Shown in pieces: positions 10,683-23,537 of a stretch of 64,000 bases of DNA. Under the pieces are notes generated by a model, which had not been told where the DNA came from, ran no database searches, and saw only the letters and a program-made list of their open reading frames with translations. How positions within the stretch are numbered: position 1 is the first letter of the stretch; every line of letters starts with the position of its first letter. The position numbers were made by a program, and so were the translations under genes. The DNA is from Datisca glomerata (Eukaryota > Streptophyta > Magnoliopsida > Cucurbitales > Datiscaceae). Where the stretch lies: assembly GCA_003255025.1 (NCBI GenBank), contig QANY01009387.1, positions 186,001-250,000 on the forward strand. Reading direction: 5' to 3'.

Positions 10683-12419
10683 TTGTGTTTAATTGGACAG
10701 AGAAAAAGGTGCAGAGGAAAAGGCTCGTCTTTAAGATACAATGAATCCTTGTGCGATGCATTTACAACCCGTGGTGTAAAAGAATTGGAAAACTGAAAAT
10801 GAAAAGAATCGAGTTTATTTTATTAGGAGTGTGGATTTCTCGGTGGCATGCGAGAGAGACAGAGAGAGAGAGAGGAGAGTGTGTTGGAGTATGATTTTGT
10901 TTTGGGGGAGTGCACCGAAAGGGAGTCGGAACTTGGAGGGAGAAAAGGCTGTGTGAGGTCAGCGGTCAACTGTTGTTGAGATGTTTATATCAGAGTAATG
11001 GTCAAACATCAGGTTTGGATAGACATTTATTGAGATCACCCTACCTCAACACAAATGTCAAGATGGTAAAAGTTATATATCATTTTTTATTTTTTTATTT
11101 TATTTTATTTTTTTATTTTTTCATTCTATCAGATTCGATCCATTCGTTTTCATTCTATCAGATTCATTCGTACTTCCATATAAAAGATGGATTAAATTTG
11201 ACTTAATTTTTATTTAAAATACCACATCAATTTTATTTTTTAGTTATTATTTAAACTTGATCTAGTTCGTTGAATAACATTTCAATGACTTAGATCGAAC
11301 AAACAACACTTCCTGTTTATATCAACAAGCAAAATGCAAACCAATTAGCGCCACGTCAGGAGAGAAGAGGTAACGATGTTGGTGCCAAATAAGAAAATTA
11401 GAACGTCAACAACACTTAAGTTATACTTGTCTCAATAAATTGACTCAGATATGAACCATCTAAATCTATTGACTACCGAGACAAAAAATAGAGTTGATTG
11501 ATTTTCTTTACAAGAAATTAGATATGAGTTTTTGAATGGACTGTCTAGATAGGACAAATCGGCCTCCTATTCTATTCCCATCATCGGAACAAGATGTGAT
11601 CTTAGTAAATCCAATCACCAAGATACAAACACCTTATTCATTAGATCAATGGTTTGCAAATTTAAAATGTTGACTTTATAGACTTGTAAGGTCACGGTAT
11701 TACATGAAGTGAACATGTAAATGAAGCTACTTAAGCTGCCTCCTGTCTATTTCTGCTGCCACATAAAGAAAGATATTCTGGGTGAGTTTGTCAACATTTT
11801 ATCTAAGGTATTTTAATGCGTTAAAAATATTGTTTCAAATCATATGTACTTGACAAACGTTATTATTTAAAACATATTTTAATATGTAAAAATATTTTTA
11901 CAATAAACACATGTTCAAATGTTTTTTGAAATCATTTTACATGTATATGCATATATATTTTAAAATATATGAACTAAGATAATGTTATTTTAATGTTAAA
12001 AAACACTTATCCTCGTAAACATTAAGAATCACACTCTTCCTGGTTTACTTGACGACGTTGATGGCAATAAAGAAAATTTTCAAGCCTATCAACACTCTAC
12101 ACATTCAACTACCACGTGCGTTTAGTATGCAACTATTTCAAGGTGAGACAATGTATGACTTCACATGATGAAATTGTTTGAAAATTCAAATTAGCTTGAG
12201 GTACACATACTCCACGAAAATTGAAAATGTTTCCCAACCATATCAGCATAAAGACTACAAGTAATCTGAAAAGAAAATTTGATAACGTCTTTGCAACTTA
12301 TATAACAAAAACAAATACGATTTATTACCCACTGTGATACAGCTTCTGCAAATAAGCAGTATGTGGGCAAAAGACACAGTAAGTAAATGTTATTTTTAAA
12401 ACCAAGCAGAGGGACATGA
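10683..12419. other. Intergenic region between the small membrane protein gene and PLD alpha
   Basis: Contains a GA-rich tract (about 10852-10880), a T-rich tract (11070-11125) and otherwise AT-rich DNA. The left part is the upstream region of the gene at 10682; 12190-12419 is probably the 3' untranslated region of PLD alpha. No gene is seen. Confidence 0.5.
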
Positions 12420-15400
12420 TCAGGTAGTAAGGATAGGAGGGAGGTAGTCAGATTTGGTACCAAGAACCCGAGCCTTGGTGTCGGGGAAATGCTCAAATCC
12501 TGGGAGTTCTGTGACTTCACCTTCACTGGCAATGTCAATTGGATACCGGAGCAAGTGACCGGGCAAGTCATGTTCAAGAGTCTCACTTGAATACATATCC
12601 CAATATTTATCAGCAATCTGGTTCACTTTTCTTATACACTCTTCGTTCTCTGGGTGAAGGAAGCAATCATCTAGCATGCCCAGATGCTCGTACCACAGTG
12701 CCATACGGAAACCATGGATCTGACCACGTGCCGGTTCGTGGGTCGAAAGATGATATGGTTGGTAGGCTCCCATTGCTATCTCGGAGTCCCTGGCTCCATC
12801 CATTGATCTCTGATTGATGTTGGCAGACCCAATAATTATGTATTCGTCATCAACTGCAGAAGGCATTAACTTAGTAAGTTAGCTTCACAGAAAGAAAGAC
12901 ATTTGGGATCGTGGGTGGAAGGGCAATATTAGTGTTTATCATTCTTCATCTCAAATCCATGCAAACTTATTTAATTAACTGCTTTTAAAAGTATTACCAA
13001 GTGAAAGAACAAATATCAATTTGTTTTAATGCATTAGAATTTCGAACCACTTACCAATAATCATCTTTGTATGAACATAAATCATGAAGCGTCTGGCAAG
13101 CTGGGCTTTCAAATAATCTGAATCATCCTCTGGTGTTTCTGCAGGTTCATACTCACCAGGCTTCTTCAGTTCCCGGTTTCCAAGACAGAAAAATGTCAGA
13201 TAGTTACGAGGGTCTTCCTCGATACCCTTAGCTCTAAGAGCCTGAATGACATCTTTATACATCATCTCCATTGTCCTTCTCTGCCAATCTAATATAGCCT
13301 GAACAGATCCACTCTCAGGGATTCCCTCTGGCCACATAGGGACAACCACATAGACAGTGAACCTCTCCCCTGCTTCAATCTTGCTAACAATCTTAAGGGA
13401 GAGCTCTTTTGGAATCACATGCAAAGCACCAATGTCTTCAGGCTTAATATCATCAGCACTCCAAGCAAAAGAGCTTCCAAGGAAATATTGATTTTCAATG
13501 TAAATAAAATTTTTTGCCCTTCTTATAGCATTAATATAAGCATCCTGAATGCTTCGATCAATAATGTTATCTTTTCCACTGACAAGACCAGCTCTGGCAG
13601 CATCTTCAGGTGTCTCAGGGAAGCCAAAAGCCGCCCCTCCATCAATGGATCTGAATAACTGAACATTCCACGTTTCACGATCATCAGGGTACATAACTGG
13701 AGATGGTGGAATAATTATTTCATCAAGCTCTCTCAGCTGTACAAGGACATCTTTACCACCTTGCTTTCTCCACCTCTGCTCAAAATTAAACAAGACGTCC
13801 CAAGCAATGGGTCCTTCAAGCCGGGAGTGGATGTCATGCCAAGGTTCCCTTGGTCCACCCTTTGTTATTGAAGCCCCAGTAAAGTTTGGTTGATGAAAAT
13901 CATCATGATGTGCAGTGTCCAATGTCCTGAAAAGTGAATGAAAGGGAGTGTCATATCTTCCATCACAAAGATCAATACCACCAACAAAGCTGACGATTCT
14001 CCTCTGTTCTGATCCTCCACTCGGCATCGGACTATCAACCACAACAATCTTCTGATGATGAGTGAACATGGTCGAGATTTGTAAATCTTGAACTATGCTT
14101 CCACCATCATCAGGATTACGGGGGCAGAGTACACAGTGTACATCGGTATTTTCGAAGAACTGTGCAGTTTCTTCATCATGAGTGGCCATGAGCCCATCCT
14201 TTTTCAGAAGACCAACAGATGTTCTGTCATCCCAGACAAGCATAAGAACCCTAACACCTTCACTTGCCTTTTTCTTAAGCAGCTCACCAAGCATGATGTC
14301 ACCGCCAGGCTTTGGCCTCCTTGAGTCCCTCACCAAAGCAATTTCAGTGTAAACGGACCACCCAGTGATGTAGATCATGTGCTTTGCATTAGTTATCGCA
14401 TCAAAAATATCCTCCCAACATCTGTGTGGCTCGTAATATTTTCCGCCTGCAAGAGGTATTTTTGGAATAAAATTATCTGGAACATGAGCATCTTGATACA
14501 AAGAGACCTTACATCCTTGTCTCTGTGAGTAAAATGTATAGGGGACTCCAGGAAATTTATGACTTCTAATACCACGGGCCCAGTTACGGTCCTTAGTAAC
14601 ATCAAAATATTGAAGCTTGACATGAATCTTAGAGTCTCCATCGATAGGATTTTTGTCCTTGTCTAAGATTTCAACCCATCTATCAACTTCTTCCCCATCT
14701 AAGATGTCTTCAACGGGAATATATGCCCTTCCAATCAAACTTGCTCCAATAGGATTATCATCCTTGACAGTGAAGATAACGTTTGAAGCCATATGGGCAC
14801 AGTAAATGTGGAATGATTCATACCACCTTGGGTTAGAATGTTCATTTTCAATGATTCTGGTCCTTCCAACTCTAGCCTTTTCTAGATCAATAGTTGCATA
14901 TAGTTTAGTAACTCCTTTGCCAAACCCAACAGTCTCCTCAATGTTCGCGATAAACTGCACGACAAGTTATCCAATCAAATCTATGAAAGAAAATAGCTAA
15001 ATGATAACTTGATCAGAACCTGATAGCAAATTGTTGTTATTTGATCAAAACAGTAGACAACCTTCATCCTATACACCTTTTCTAGAGTATCAGGCATTCG
15101 ATCCCCACAGAAAACAAATGTAAACGAAAAAGAACGATTATTACACTTCACTGTCCTAGGTTGTGTGACAGATTATTCAGGGCAACGACTATGAAACAAT
15201 AATTAAAGAAAGGCCTCATATCTAAGTGTCAACTATTTTTAAAGCAGTGCAATAACTATGGCCACACTTCCCTGGCCCACAGTAAAACATATTAAGAGAA
15301 GTGTGAAATAACTGCTTTCTGACTGTATGAAAGCATGCGTTTTTCTTTCTTTTTACAAGATGAAATCAGGCGGCATCAATATCAATATATGTAAAAACTG

Positions 15401-16155
15401 GCCAATTATTACTAGTTTCACAGTTTCGATACATATAGAATAACTTTGCATCTCTATTCCTTTTTAGAAACCGATTAAGTTACCATCAAGGAGGGAATCC
15501 TTCGGCTTAGTTATTTGATTAGTATTGTAATGTAACTGAGATGATTCTTTGATTTACAATCAAATCGGCGGACACTTCTCATCTCTAAACCATGTTTTCT
15601 CCTATCTTCAGTCCACTAGAATAACTATAGAACTAGTATAACTGCAGCTATTCTCGTAGATTTCAGATTAAGGGAATAAGTAGTTTAACCATGAGAGGTG
15701 CTGTCTGATTTGATTATACATCAGACAATTCATCTCAATGGTTGAAAGCTTCTGCAATCCGAAGTCAAAGGCCAGGTTTTAGGAAAACTTGCACAAGAAA
15801 CTGTTTTTTCATGAACGAATTTAGGCATTAAGTCAACGGATTCAGGTTTGAGATCAACAAAAAAATGAAACAGGAAATAGTAATGTACCAAAATATATTC
15901 TTTGAGAATACAGAGAGTAATTCACTCCAACAGGTAGATAGGTTAATGGATAGTTCTACCCAATTTTGTTTAAGTAGCTAAACCATAGCATGAATAAGAT
16001 CCAACATAATAAGTGATAAAGATTGCAATCTAATAAACCAAAAATATGAAGATGAAATATACTTTGTGGAAGACATTGGATCCACCACCACTATGCAGCT
16101 TATCAACTTCATAGATCGTGGCGTGAAGCGTACCATGAAGCAAAATCTGCGCCAT
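12420..16155 (-). CDS. PLDalpha: Phospholipase D alpha
   Basis: It hydrolyses membrane phospholipids such as phosphatidylcholine to phosphatidic acid and the head group; plant alpha-type enzymes act in ABA, drought and wounding signalling and in lipid turnover at membranes. Three coding exons: 16155-16063 (31 codons, [20 protein letters not shown]...), 14954-13055 and 12853-12420, with canonical GT-AG introns, give 808 aa, the usual alpha-class length. In order: N-terminal C2 domain (about 1-150) for Ca-dependent membrane binding; first HKD motif HQKIVVVD at about 331-338; [12 protein letters not shown] at about 516-527; second HKD at about 659-666 (HTKMIIVD); C-terminus ending [10 protein letters not shown]. 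The second HKD codons are split by intron 2, one base into the valine codon. Both catalytic His/Lys/Asp sets are intact and no stop is present, so it should be active. Neighbour genes are on the same strand but separate. Confidence 0.97.
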
Positions 16156-16162
16156 TTTTCAC

Positions 16163-16300
16163 CTGCATCAGGAAACAAACCGAAGCTAAACAATCATTAC
16201 CCTATTCCAATCAAACCCCAAAAACTCCAAATCCACCAGAAAACCATGAAAGCAGATGTATACAAAATTAAAATGCAAAATCAACAAGAGAATTACATAC
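16163..16300 (-). other. 5'UTR intron of PLD alpha
   Basis: On the - strand, TTTTGTTG is followed by a GTATGT donor (16300 down) and CCTGATGCAG precedes GTGAAAAATGG, with the start codon at 16155. A leader intron just before the ATG is common in plant PLD alpha genes. The untranslated exon would be about 16301-16440. Confidence 0.6.
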
Positions 16301-16445
16301 CAACAAAACAAAATAGGCAATCTTGATCAGAACCGTAAATGGAGAAACGAACTTGGATTTAGAATGAGATATGTTAGAAAGTCCAAAATCGCAGAGAAAT
16401 AAGAGGAATGGTAGGATCTGATCCGATCTTTGCTCCGTGTGTACG

Positions 16446-16447
<2 letters not shown>

Positions 16448-16505
<58 letters not shown>
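16448..16505. repeat. (AT)n microsatellite in the PLD alpha promoter/leader
   Basis: About 29 AT repeats just upstream of the PLD alpha leader, running into the assembly gap. The true length is unknown. Confidence 0.95.
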
Positions 16506-16507
<2 letters not shown>

Positions 16508-16517
16508 TAGAAAAAAT

Positions 16518-16967
16518 NNNNNNNNNNNNNNNNNNNNNNNNNNNNNNNNNNNNNNNNNNNNNNNNNNNNNNNNNNNNNNNNNNNNNNNNNNNNNNNNNNN
16601 NNNNNNNNNNNNNNNNNNNNNNNNNNNNNNNNNNNNNNNNNNNNNNNNNNNNNNNNNNNNNNNNNNNNNNNNNNNNNNNNNNNNNNNNNNNNNNNNNNNN
16701 NNNNNNNNNNNNNNNNNNNNNNNNNNNNNNNNNNNNNNNNNNNNNNNNNNNNNNNNNNNNNNNNNNNNNNNNNNNNNNNNNNNNNNNNNNNNNNNNNNNN
16801 NNNNNNNNNNNNNNNNNNNNNNNNNNNNNNNNNNNNNNNNNNNNNNNNNNNNNNNNNNNNNNNNNNNNNNNNNNNNNNNNNNNNNNNNNNNNNNNNNNNN
16901 NNNNNNNNNNNNNNNNNNNNNNNNNNNNNNNNNNNNNNNNNNNNNNNNNNNNNNNNNNNNNNNNNNN
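16518..16967. other. Assembly gap (450 N) bounded by AT repeat and a G run
   Basis: A block of N follows the (AT)n tract and is followed by nine G. It covers most of the PLD alpha core promoter, so regulatory sites cannot be read. Open frames called across it are meaningless. Confidence 0.99.
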
Positions 16968-16976
16968 GGGGGGGGG

Positions 16977-17394
16977 ACTGGGGAGCGGGAGAGAGAGTGT
17001 GTGTAGGCGGCCCATATGACTGACATCAATCAAGTAACACCCAGATCAATATTACAAGTTTCACTCAGCAAAGAATTAGAAGTTACAAAGAACAGATACA
17101 GTAAGCAAGAATTCGATAACCAAGAATGTAAAAAAAAAAAAAAAAACAAGTACAGTTAAGTACGAATTGGTCAAGTACCCAATTCTCACTTAGAATTTGT
17201 AACTTCAACAAAAAAAAAAGAAACAGTTCGATCACTAGCCATATCAAAATCAAAGAAAAAGAAAAAATCATCAGCAAAGTTTGTGAGTATGAACTGGTGG
17301 TACAAGGTAAGTGCTTGAGGAGGGATTGAATTAAAACAAAAAAAGGGAACAAAAGAAATGAAGACCACCAAAAAAGTAAATGTGAGACTTGAAA
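16977..17394. other. Non-coding: PLD alpha upstream and RRT-like gene 3' region
   Basis: Poly-A and AT-rich sequence; on the - strand it follows the stop codon of the glycosyltransferase gene and is probably its 3' untranslated region. Open frames in it lack any domain. Confidence 0.5.
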
Positions 17395-20300
17395 TCACAA
17401 TTTGAACTCACAGAAGCAGTCAGGCAATGCCGAACCTCTTCCCATGGCGAAATCATCTCTATGAGTCTTCCACAAAGCTTGTATCAGTCCCTTCCCTTTC
17501 AAACCTTGGTAAGTTAATTCTGCAAAAGCTCTTCTACTCAAGAATAGAGTCTTGTACAGTCCCTTTACCGCCCGCATTGCTGAAACCATTTTATCCATGT
17601 TTCCGAAGTATGTAGCAACATACGAATCACTGTTAATAGACACATAATAATCTAGTGCTGCTTTAGTGTTCCCATGCATGCTAGTGAAATCCTCATCACT
17701 AAGAAGGCTAGACTTTGTTACGACTCTGGTGTAAATAGATGTTAAGCCTTCAATTTCCATCAAACCATCTCCTGCAGCCAGATATATAGTCGTATTTGTT
17801 GGGATGGAGAGAGCTTGAAGTATGAAAGCTGTCTCGTTGGGTGTAAGAGGGCATTTCCCCCTTTTCCTCCAAATACGAGCTAACTCTCCAGACCACGGCT
17901 TTCGATCTCCCCTTGCAGCCTCAATCGCTTCAATGGAGGCTAGAGAAAGGCCTGGATATTCACACTGACTATAAGCTACCATATCGGGCTCAAAACGAAG
18001 GTGAAGTGACAAAAACGGTTTCGGTATGGCTTGTAGAAGATCAGAGGCTTTCTTCTCTAAGGACGCTGTGAGGCGTAAAGCACTGTAACAAGCTTGACAA
18101 AGTGCAGCTTTTGCATACTCCGGATACCTTCAAAATGTTGAAAAGTTCACACATCAACCATGAGGATCACAAACTAGTGAAAAAACATAACAGTACGCAG
18201 AAAAAGGTAACATCTCCATATATACAAACAAGATATGCAATCATAACGCAAGATATGCAGAATGCTTTCAGGTTTCCACAACCAAATGCATTACATATAC
18301 GACTGTCTATAGCCATGAAGGACAATGTCAACATCCACGACCTAACCACTCTTCAAGAGGCTGCATTCCTGCAACAAGTGCCAATAATTGCTTCAAAAGA
18401 GGAACAAACAAAACCATCATGTACCTGTCTCTTCTTTGACTTGCTGCTGGCGTAATTGATATATACCGATGTTCCAACAGTGATGGGAGAACACTTTCAA
18501 TGTAGTCAAACTGCCCTTTGCGTTTGCTACAATCTACATGGAAAGGTTCTTTTGACGCAATCTCTGTTGGCAACTCTTTGACAACTTTAACATAGCCATC
18601 CATTTGATCAATGAAGTAGTCAACGTCAAATACATCTGCAAAACCACTGGGGTGAAACTAAAGAGTTATTCTACAGTAACAGAAAAAAATGAATGCACAG
18701 AGATTAACAAAATCATGCAGGCTGGGAACATATTGACTTAAAAATTAAGTAGAACTCCTCCAAATCATGATATAACAAGACAAAACTTGTTCCTAAATAT
18801 TGACAACTCTGGGCGACCGTCAGTAGTAATTCCCTAATGAAAATACTTCAATTACTTAGTAAAGCTTACTACATAGTTAAATTCTTCTAAGCAGTGAAAT
18901 CAATCCATCCAATTTTATGAGTGTTGATCGAGCTACAAGCTCAGGGAAAATTATACAGGCTACAATATATTACCTTGATTCATTCCAATATGCAGCAACT
19001 TCAAATTTTGGCAAAACCAGGGTCGCATTCAGTAGACGAGCAATGCCAACTCCATCACACAACTACGTTCACAAAAAACAACCAACTTTTATTAAAAACG
19101 CTACTAATTCAGTGGTCAACAGAGTTCATACTTGCAATTATATAAATGCCCAAGGGCACTCACATCTCTTCTCATTTGATTCAGGCCCCCATAGCAGTCC
19201 ACTCGAATATATCTATTCCCCTTCACTGGTAGCACTGCACCATTTCAACAAAAAACCAATCCAAATGTCTGCAATGAAGCCAATTAGCTCAGAATATCAA
19301 AACTACTCACGAATTCTACCCTCCAATACGCCTAAACATAACCTTCGTAATACCACCAAGTTCACAAATTTCCTATTTCTTACCACCAAGTTCACAAACA
19401 TAATCTATTGCATATAGCATGCAATAGATTCTAAAAAGTACACTGAACAAAGATGATTTCAAGTATTTCTTCGAATCTAAATTATCTACCACCATCCTAT
19501 TTTTCATGCAAATTGCTTCACTCCTAAGTCCTAACCCCCACATTACCAAATTATTGTCTATTTTTCACTACAACAATTCTTCTTCATTATATTTTCCTCA
19601 AAACCTACAAATGCTCCTACGCCTCACACGAATCCAAGTCATGAAAAAATAAAGCAGTCATTAATAAGCTCCATTACCAGTTAGTAGTCCTTGAAGCCAC
19701 CACTTGCAAGGTCTCCATTCTACCATCCTTTGGACACTCCATATATCCGATTTGCCTCTGCGAGTGAAATCCACAAAAAATAAATACATAAACAATTAAT
19801 TAACCAACATGCAAATGCAGAGAGATGCTAGCCCGGGCTAATTGGAGGGGTTTAGGCGAAGAGCGTTACGCTCTTGCATAACCCAACAACCAGGAGAAAA
19901 AAATGAACGACTCGCAAACTCATGCACAACTCTCTTTTGCCAGTGAAATGAACTCCCATCAACTTCACTGGAGGTTTGAATAAAACGAGTCTAAATTTTT
20001 CTTGCGAAATTCATGAAACATAAGCATTATCCAATTCCAACCCAAGCTTCATGAGTTTTTTCGTTGCCACGTTATCTCAAAAACTTAACAGACAAATGAA
20101 TATTAGCGAGAGAAAAAAGATTCTAAGCGAAAGGAAAACCCCGATGATCGAATCAGCACAACGAAGTGAAACTTTGTCGGCTAAGTGCCCAGAAATCCCA
20201 AAATAACAAAAAAAGGACGATAAGGCATACAGTTTTCTTTGAGAATCAGAAACAATAAAAAGGAAGGTGAATCATACCTTTGAGAATCAGAAGTCAGTGA

Positions 20301-20405
20301 TGTAGCAGGAAAATGCGAAAATGGCGATAAGAGAATGGAAGCAAGGAAGAGAGAAAGAGTAATCACTAGGATGCCGAACAAGGGCTTCACTGAAATAAAT
20401 ACCAT
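17395..20405 (-). CDS. GT106 / O-fucosyltransferase-fold glycosyltransferase, RRT-like
   Basis: Six exons: 20405-20278, 19757-19678, 19234-19164, 19062-18974, 18646-18425 and 18127-17395. All introns are GT-AG and all phases join, giving 440 aa. Residues about 9-28 form a signal-anchor helix (type II Golgi protein). Then come SDIWSVQRMVEWRPCKWWLQ (46-65), the donor-site motif YGGLNQMRRD (84-93), CDGVGIARLLNATLVLPKFE (95-114), SLHLRFEPDM (237-246), LAAGDGLME (313-321) and NSDSYVATYFGNMDK (362-376), ending LPDCFCEFKL. This is the plant PF10250 family. The closest match I recall is the rhamnogalacturonan I rhamnosyltransferase group (RRT, GT106), which adds rhamnose to pectin in the Golgi. It seems shorter than the roughly 500 aa of Arabidopsis RRT1, mainly in the stem. 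Family is sure; the exact sugar is inferred. Confidence 0.92.
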
Positions 20406-21526
20406 TGAAAAATTCTCAAAGCTTTTCGCCCAAAACTAGATCTGGATTTAAGAAACACTTGAAAGATGGTTATTGTTTGTCTTATTCTTTTTCTTTCTAT
20501 CTTCCACAGATTGCGTTTTGGTCGATGAGAAAATAAGAAAGAAAGAGAATGACAGGGGGTTGCCTTCCCGCTGCCGCGAAGCCTGAACCCCGGGGCATTG
20601 AAACTGGTGCATGCTAAACCGGATTGGTGTTCCTTTTTCCTGTTTTAACTTGCTTCATCTAGGGGTGGCAATCGGCTGACTCGGTCAAGGGTCGGGCCCG
20701 GTTAAATAACCGGCCCAGTCCGTTTCCTCTCTATTTAATATGATTTAATTCTAAAAAATGTATATAGAGAGAGTTGAACTTTGGTGGGAAATAGATGAAG
20801 TATATAGATTATCATTAAGCTACACAGAATTCATGTTATTTTTTTTATAATTATTTAATTTTATTATTTTTAAATCTCAATAGAAAAACTTGTAATAATA
20901 AATAAAATAATTATTTTTTTATTAAATTCATAAATTAGTGATATTAATATTCACGTAAAATCTAAAAATATGACAAATAATTAGTAAATAATTTATAATT
21001 CATGTTCATTAACAGAACAAAAAATATTAGGAATATTAAACCAATATTTTTTAAATTTTTCATTAATCCAATTTTTCATTGAATAAAATGTTCATTTAAA
21101 TGAAAAATATTATTATTTTTATTTAATTAAATATGTTTATCTCAAAAGTATATTATTTGAAGTTTCAATAAAATGTGTTAAAAGACAATAAAAATATATT
21201 TTAAATAATTAATTTAATAAAAGTTGTCTTGTTCTATTGGTAAAGAGTGTGATTTATAAGGGAGATGACAATTGTTCAAACTTCACTACATGCATAGCTG
21301 TTCAATTTTTTAGACACAAAAATGAATTCACAGGCATGGCCGAGCCAAGCCCAGCATCCGGGTCGGGCCATGGGCCTTGAAAGCAAGCCCGTGATGGCCC
21401 AGACCTAGTCCGCTGGCCTTAACCGACCCAATACTGTTCATGATCGGGCCAGGCCGGGTCGGATTGTGACGGGACGGTTCAGCCAGGCCCAGGCCGGATT
21501 GTGATGGGCCGGTTCAGCCAGTTTCG
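20406..21526. other. Upstream of RRT-like gene, then AT-rich repeat DNA
   Basis: 20406-20650 is the leader/promoter side of the RRT-like gene, with no clear TATA box. From 20659 the sequence TAGGGGTGGCAATCGG followed by GGGTCGGGCCCGG, and again GGGCCGGGTCGG-type sequence at 21350-21510, resembles ends of hAT-type non-autonomous elements. Between them is AT-rich filler (20740-21220). No matching right terminus was found, so the hAT call is weak. The right side may have been cut by Gypsy-1. Confidence 0.35.
21223..21300 (+). repeat. tRNA-like SINE-type fragment
   Basis: Contains TTCTATTGGTAAAGAGTGTG, like a pol III A box region, and about 35 bases on TTGTTCAAACTTC, like a B box. This is the pattern of tRNA-derived SINE heads or decayed tRNA copies. 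No tRNA fold could be confirmed. Confidence 0.25.
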
Positions 21527-22099
21527 GGCACTCGCTGAACTATGTAAACATGGGAAAAGAATGATTAGAAGAAGAATGAGAACGAGCGAAAGAGATCCGC
21601 AATGATAATTAATTGGCAGTGATTGATTATATAGCTGAATGACTTGGATGAGATAGGATGACAGGCCACTAAGTGGCCATGATTGATTGGCTCGAACCAT
21701 AAGAAATCACCAAGTGGTTGTGACTGATTAGCGGCTGAATGAGACAGATTGGAAATAAAGAAGGGAAAGGGGCCCATACCTAGTAGAATGATCCTTACAA
21801 ATGAGTGTGATCTTTAGGCGTAATGAGTACCTCCGAGACCATAGGGGGAGGATAATCATTCCCCTCTTTTTATTATTATTCTAATCAACTCATGTAAATG
21901 AGGAAGCCTATATAATGCTAATGTATTAAATGAAAAACATGCATTCAGTACATACAAAAACAAATATAACTCAAACCATTTACTCTTTACATTCTTTGGT
22001 TCTTAAACTCTCTTTATCTCTCTCATTAATACTCATATAAATCAACCTTTATCAATACTTTTCTTTTTGATCATTGATTAATGGAAAACGTCTTTTACA
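21527..22099 (+). repeat. Gypsy-1 left (5') LTR
   Basis: Aligns along its length with 33618-34189, from CACTCGCTGAAC to the ending TTTTACA. It holds a TATA-like box AGCCTATATAATGC near 21906, followed by a CT-rich stretch, the expected LTR promoter. The very start, upstream of the shared CACTCGCTGAAC, is unclear and may be truncated. Confidence 0.8.
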
Positions 22100-22120
22100 T
22101 TTTGGTGCTTTCATTGAGAG
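22100..22120 (+). other. Primer-binding-site region of Gypsy-1
   Basis: TTTTGGTGCTTTCATTGAGA follows the LTR end immediately. Sequences of this form after the 5' LTR are common in plant Ty3/gypsy elements and serve as the tRNA primer site. The tRNA was not assigned. Confidence 0.5.
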
Positions 22121-22163
22121 CTGAGAGAAAAACTCAAGACACCCACCCTACAAGACCATAAAC

Positions 22164-23537
22164 ATGCCTAGAATTAGCTCTAACGCAACCCTAAATGAGG
22201 ACAACAGAACCAGAAATGGAGATGACCATGTAGATCAACCAACCCCACCCACGAAAATGCTGCAGACGATCCTAAACGAGATGCATGAGATGGAATGGAG
22301 GAATGCTGAAGCAATACGTAATGCATGGCAGGATGTGCAAGATCTGTTCAACACACTACAATAGGAACTTGCAAAAATGCGAGCAGAGGTCAATCAACGG
22401 GTGAATGATGACGAATGGGAAAATAACCATGAATAGGAAGCCCACTCTAGGGGAAACTCTCAAGACAGAAGCAAGGAGACCACAGAAATAGTAGAACCGT
22501 ACGTTGGGAAGAGGAAGTCTAGTCGTAGAATCTCGTGAAGGAGGCTACAGGAGAGGCTCAACAATCTCGAGTCATGTCAAAGGAAGTGGTAGAAGAACTA
22601 TTGGAACAAAAAATGATGGAAATGAGGAATCTCGGGAGTAGGGGAAAAATTGAATCTCTTATCCAGACACAACTAAACCCATAAGTCCTGGCAGGGCCAG
22701 TACCCAGAAAAATCGTTGGTCCCAGATTCAAATGCTATGAAAGAAAAACTGATCTCGTAGACCATCTTCGATGATTCACACAATACATGGCATTGTATCA
22801 ACATGATGACAAGTTGATGTGTAGAATGTCTCTACAAGCCTATATGGGAAGGCTTTAAAGTGGTATCACTCATTGTCGATGCACTCGATCGCGAGCTTTG
22901 ATGTCATGTCATCTGTTTTCATAGAGTAATACTTTACTTACCTTACGGTCATGGAAGGCTCGAAACACCTAATGAAAATCTCTACCAAGAAAGGGGAGTC
23001 CCTGCGGGAGTACACTCATTGCTTTAAAGACGAGATGGCCAAGGTCGTGAATTGCGATGGCCAATTCGCCAGATTGGCCTTCTGACGAGGTTTAGACCTA
23101 GAATCACCCTTCTTCGAGGACCTATTAAAAATGAAGCCCCTTTCTATGGAGGAAGTTTTCCAATGAGCGCAGACCTACATTACCCCAAAGGAAGAGAAGA
23201 GGAGTATACAGAAAATGGTTGAACTATAAAAAAGAGGAATCCTTGATATAGGAAAGAAGTGTAAGACCTGAAAGGAGGAAGCATGATGAAACATAAAGAA
23301 AATGTGGGAGGAAAGTCCAACAAGAAGGGAATGCAGACTAGGAGGCGAGATCTTGACAGAATTCACCCAAGGGACAAAGTCTACACACCGTTGACCATCC
23401 CGATCAACCAAATACTAGAGACAATTAAAGATGGACCTTGGCTGAAAAGACCAACCCCGCTCACCAAGGAACCTAGCTACAAGGATAAAGATAAATATTT
23501 CTCCTACCACAAGAGTAACATGCATTACACGCAGTAG
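22164..23537 (+). pseudogene. Gypsy-1 gag remnant
   Basis: It opens with an intact frame of 66 codons (22164-22364, MPRISSNATLNEDNRT...), then is broken by stops and shifts. Capsid-like pieces can be read at 22700-22880 (HLRxFTQYMALYQHDDKLMC in shifted frames) and at 22950-23160. The end, at 23283-23535, reads DKYFSYHKSNMHYTQ, which matches the start of the gag-end motif just before the zinc-knuckle-like DC...L segment. It stops exactly where copia LTR sequence begins, the left inversion breakpoint. Confidence 0.65.

Noticed and set aside
14088..14324. Open frames antisense to PLD alpha (for example 14088-14324, 13419-13658 on +)
   Set aside because: Shadows of a well-supported coding exon.
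16268..17033. Long open frames on the - strand across the N gap (219 and 253 codons)
   Set aside because: They consist mostly of unknown bases plus the (AT)n repeat; they carry no information.
21350..21526. GC-rich GGGCCGGGTCGG repeats as a CpG-island promoter
   Set aside because: The text resembles the ends of hAT-type repeats (GGGTCGGGCC...) and no gene starts there.
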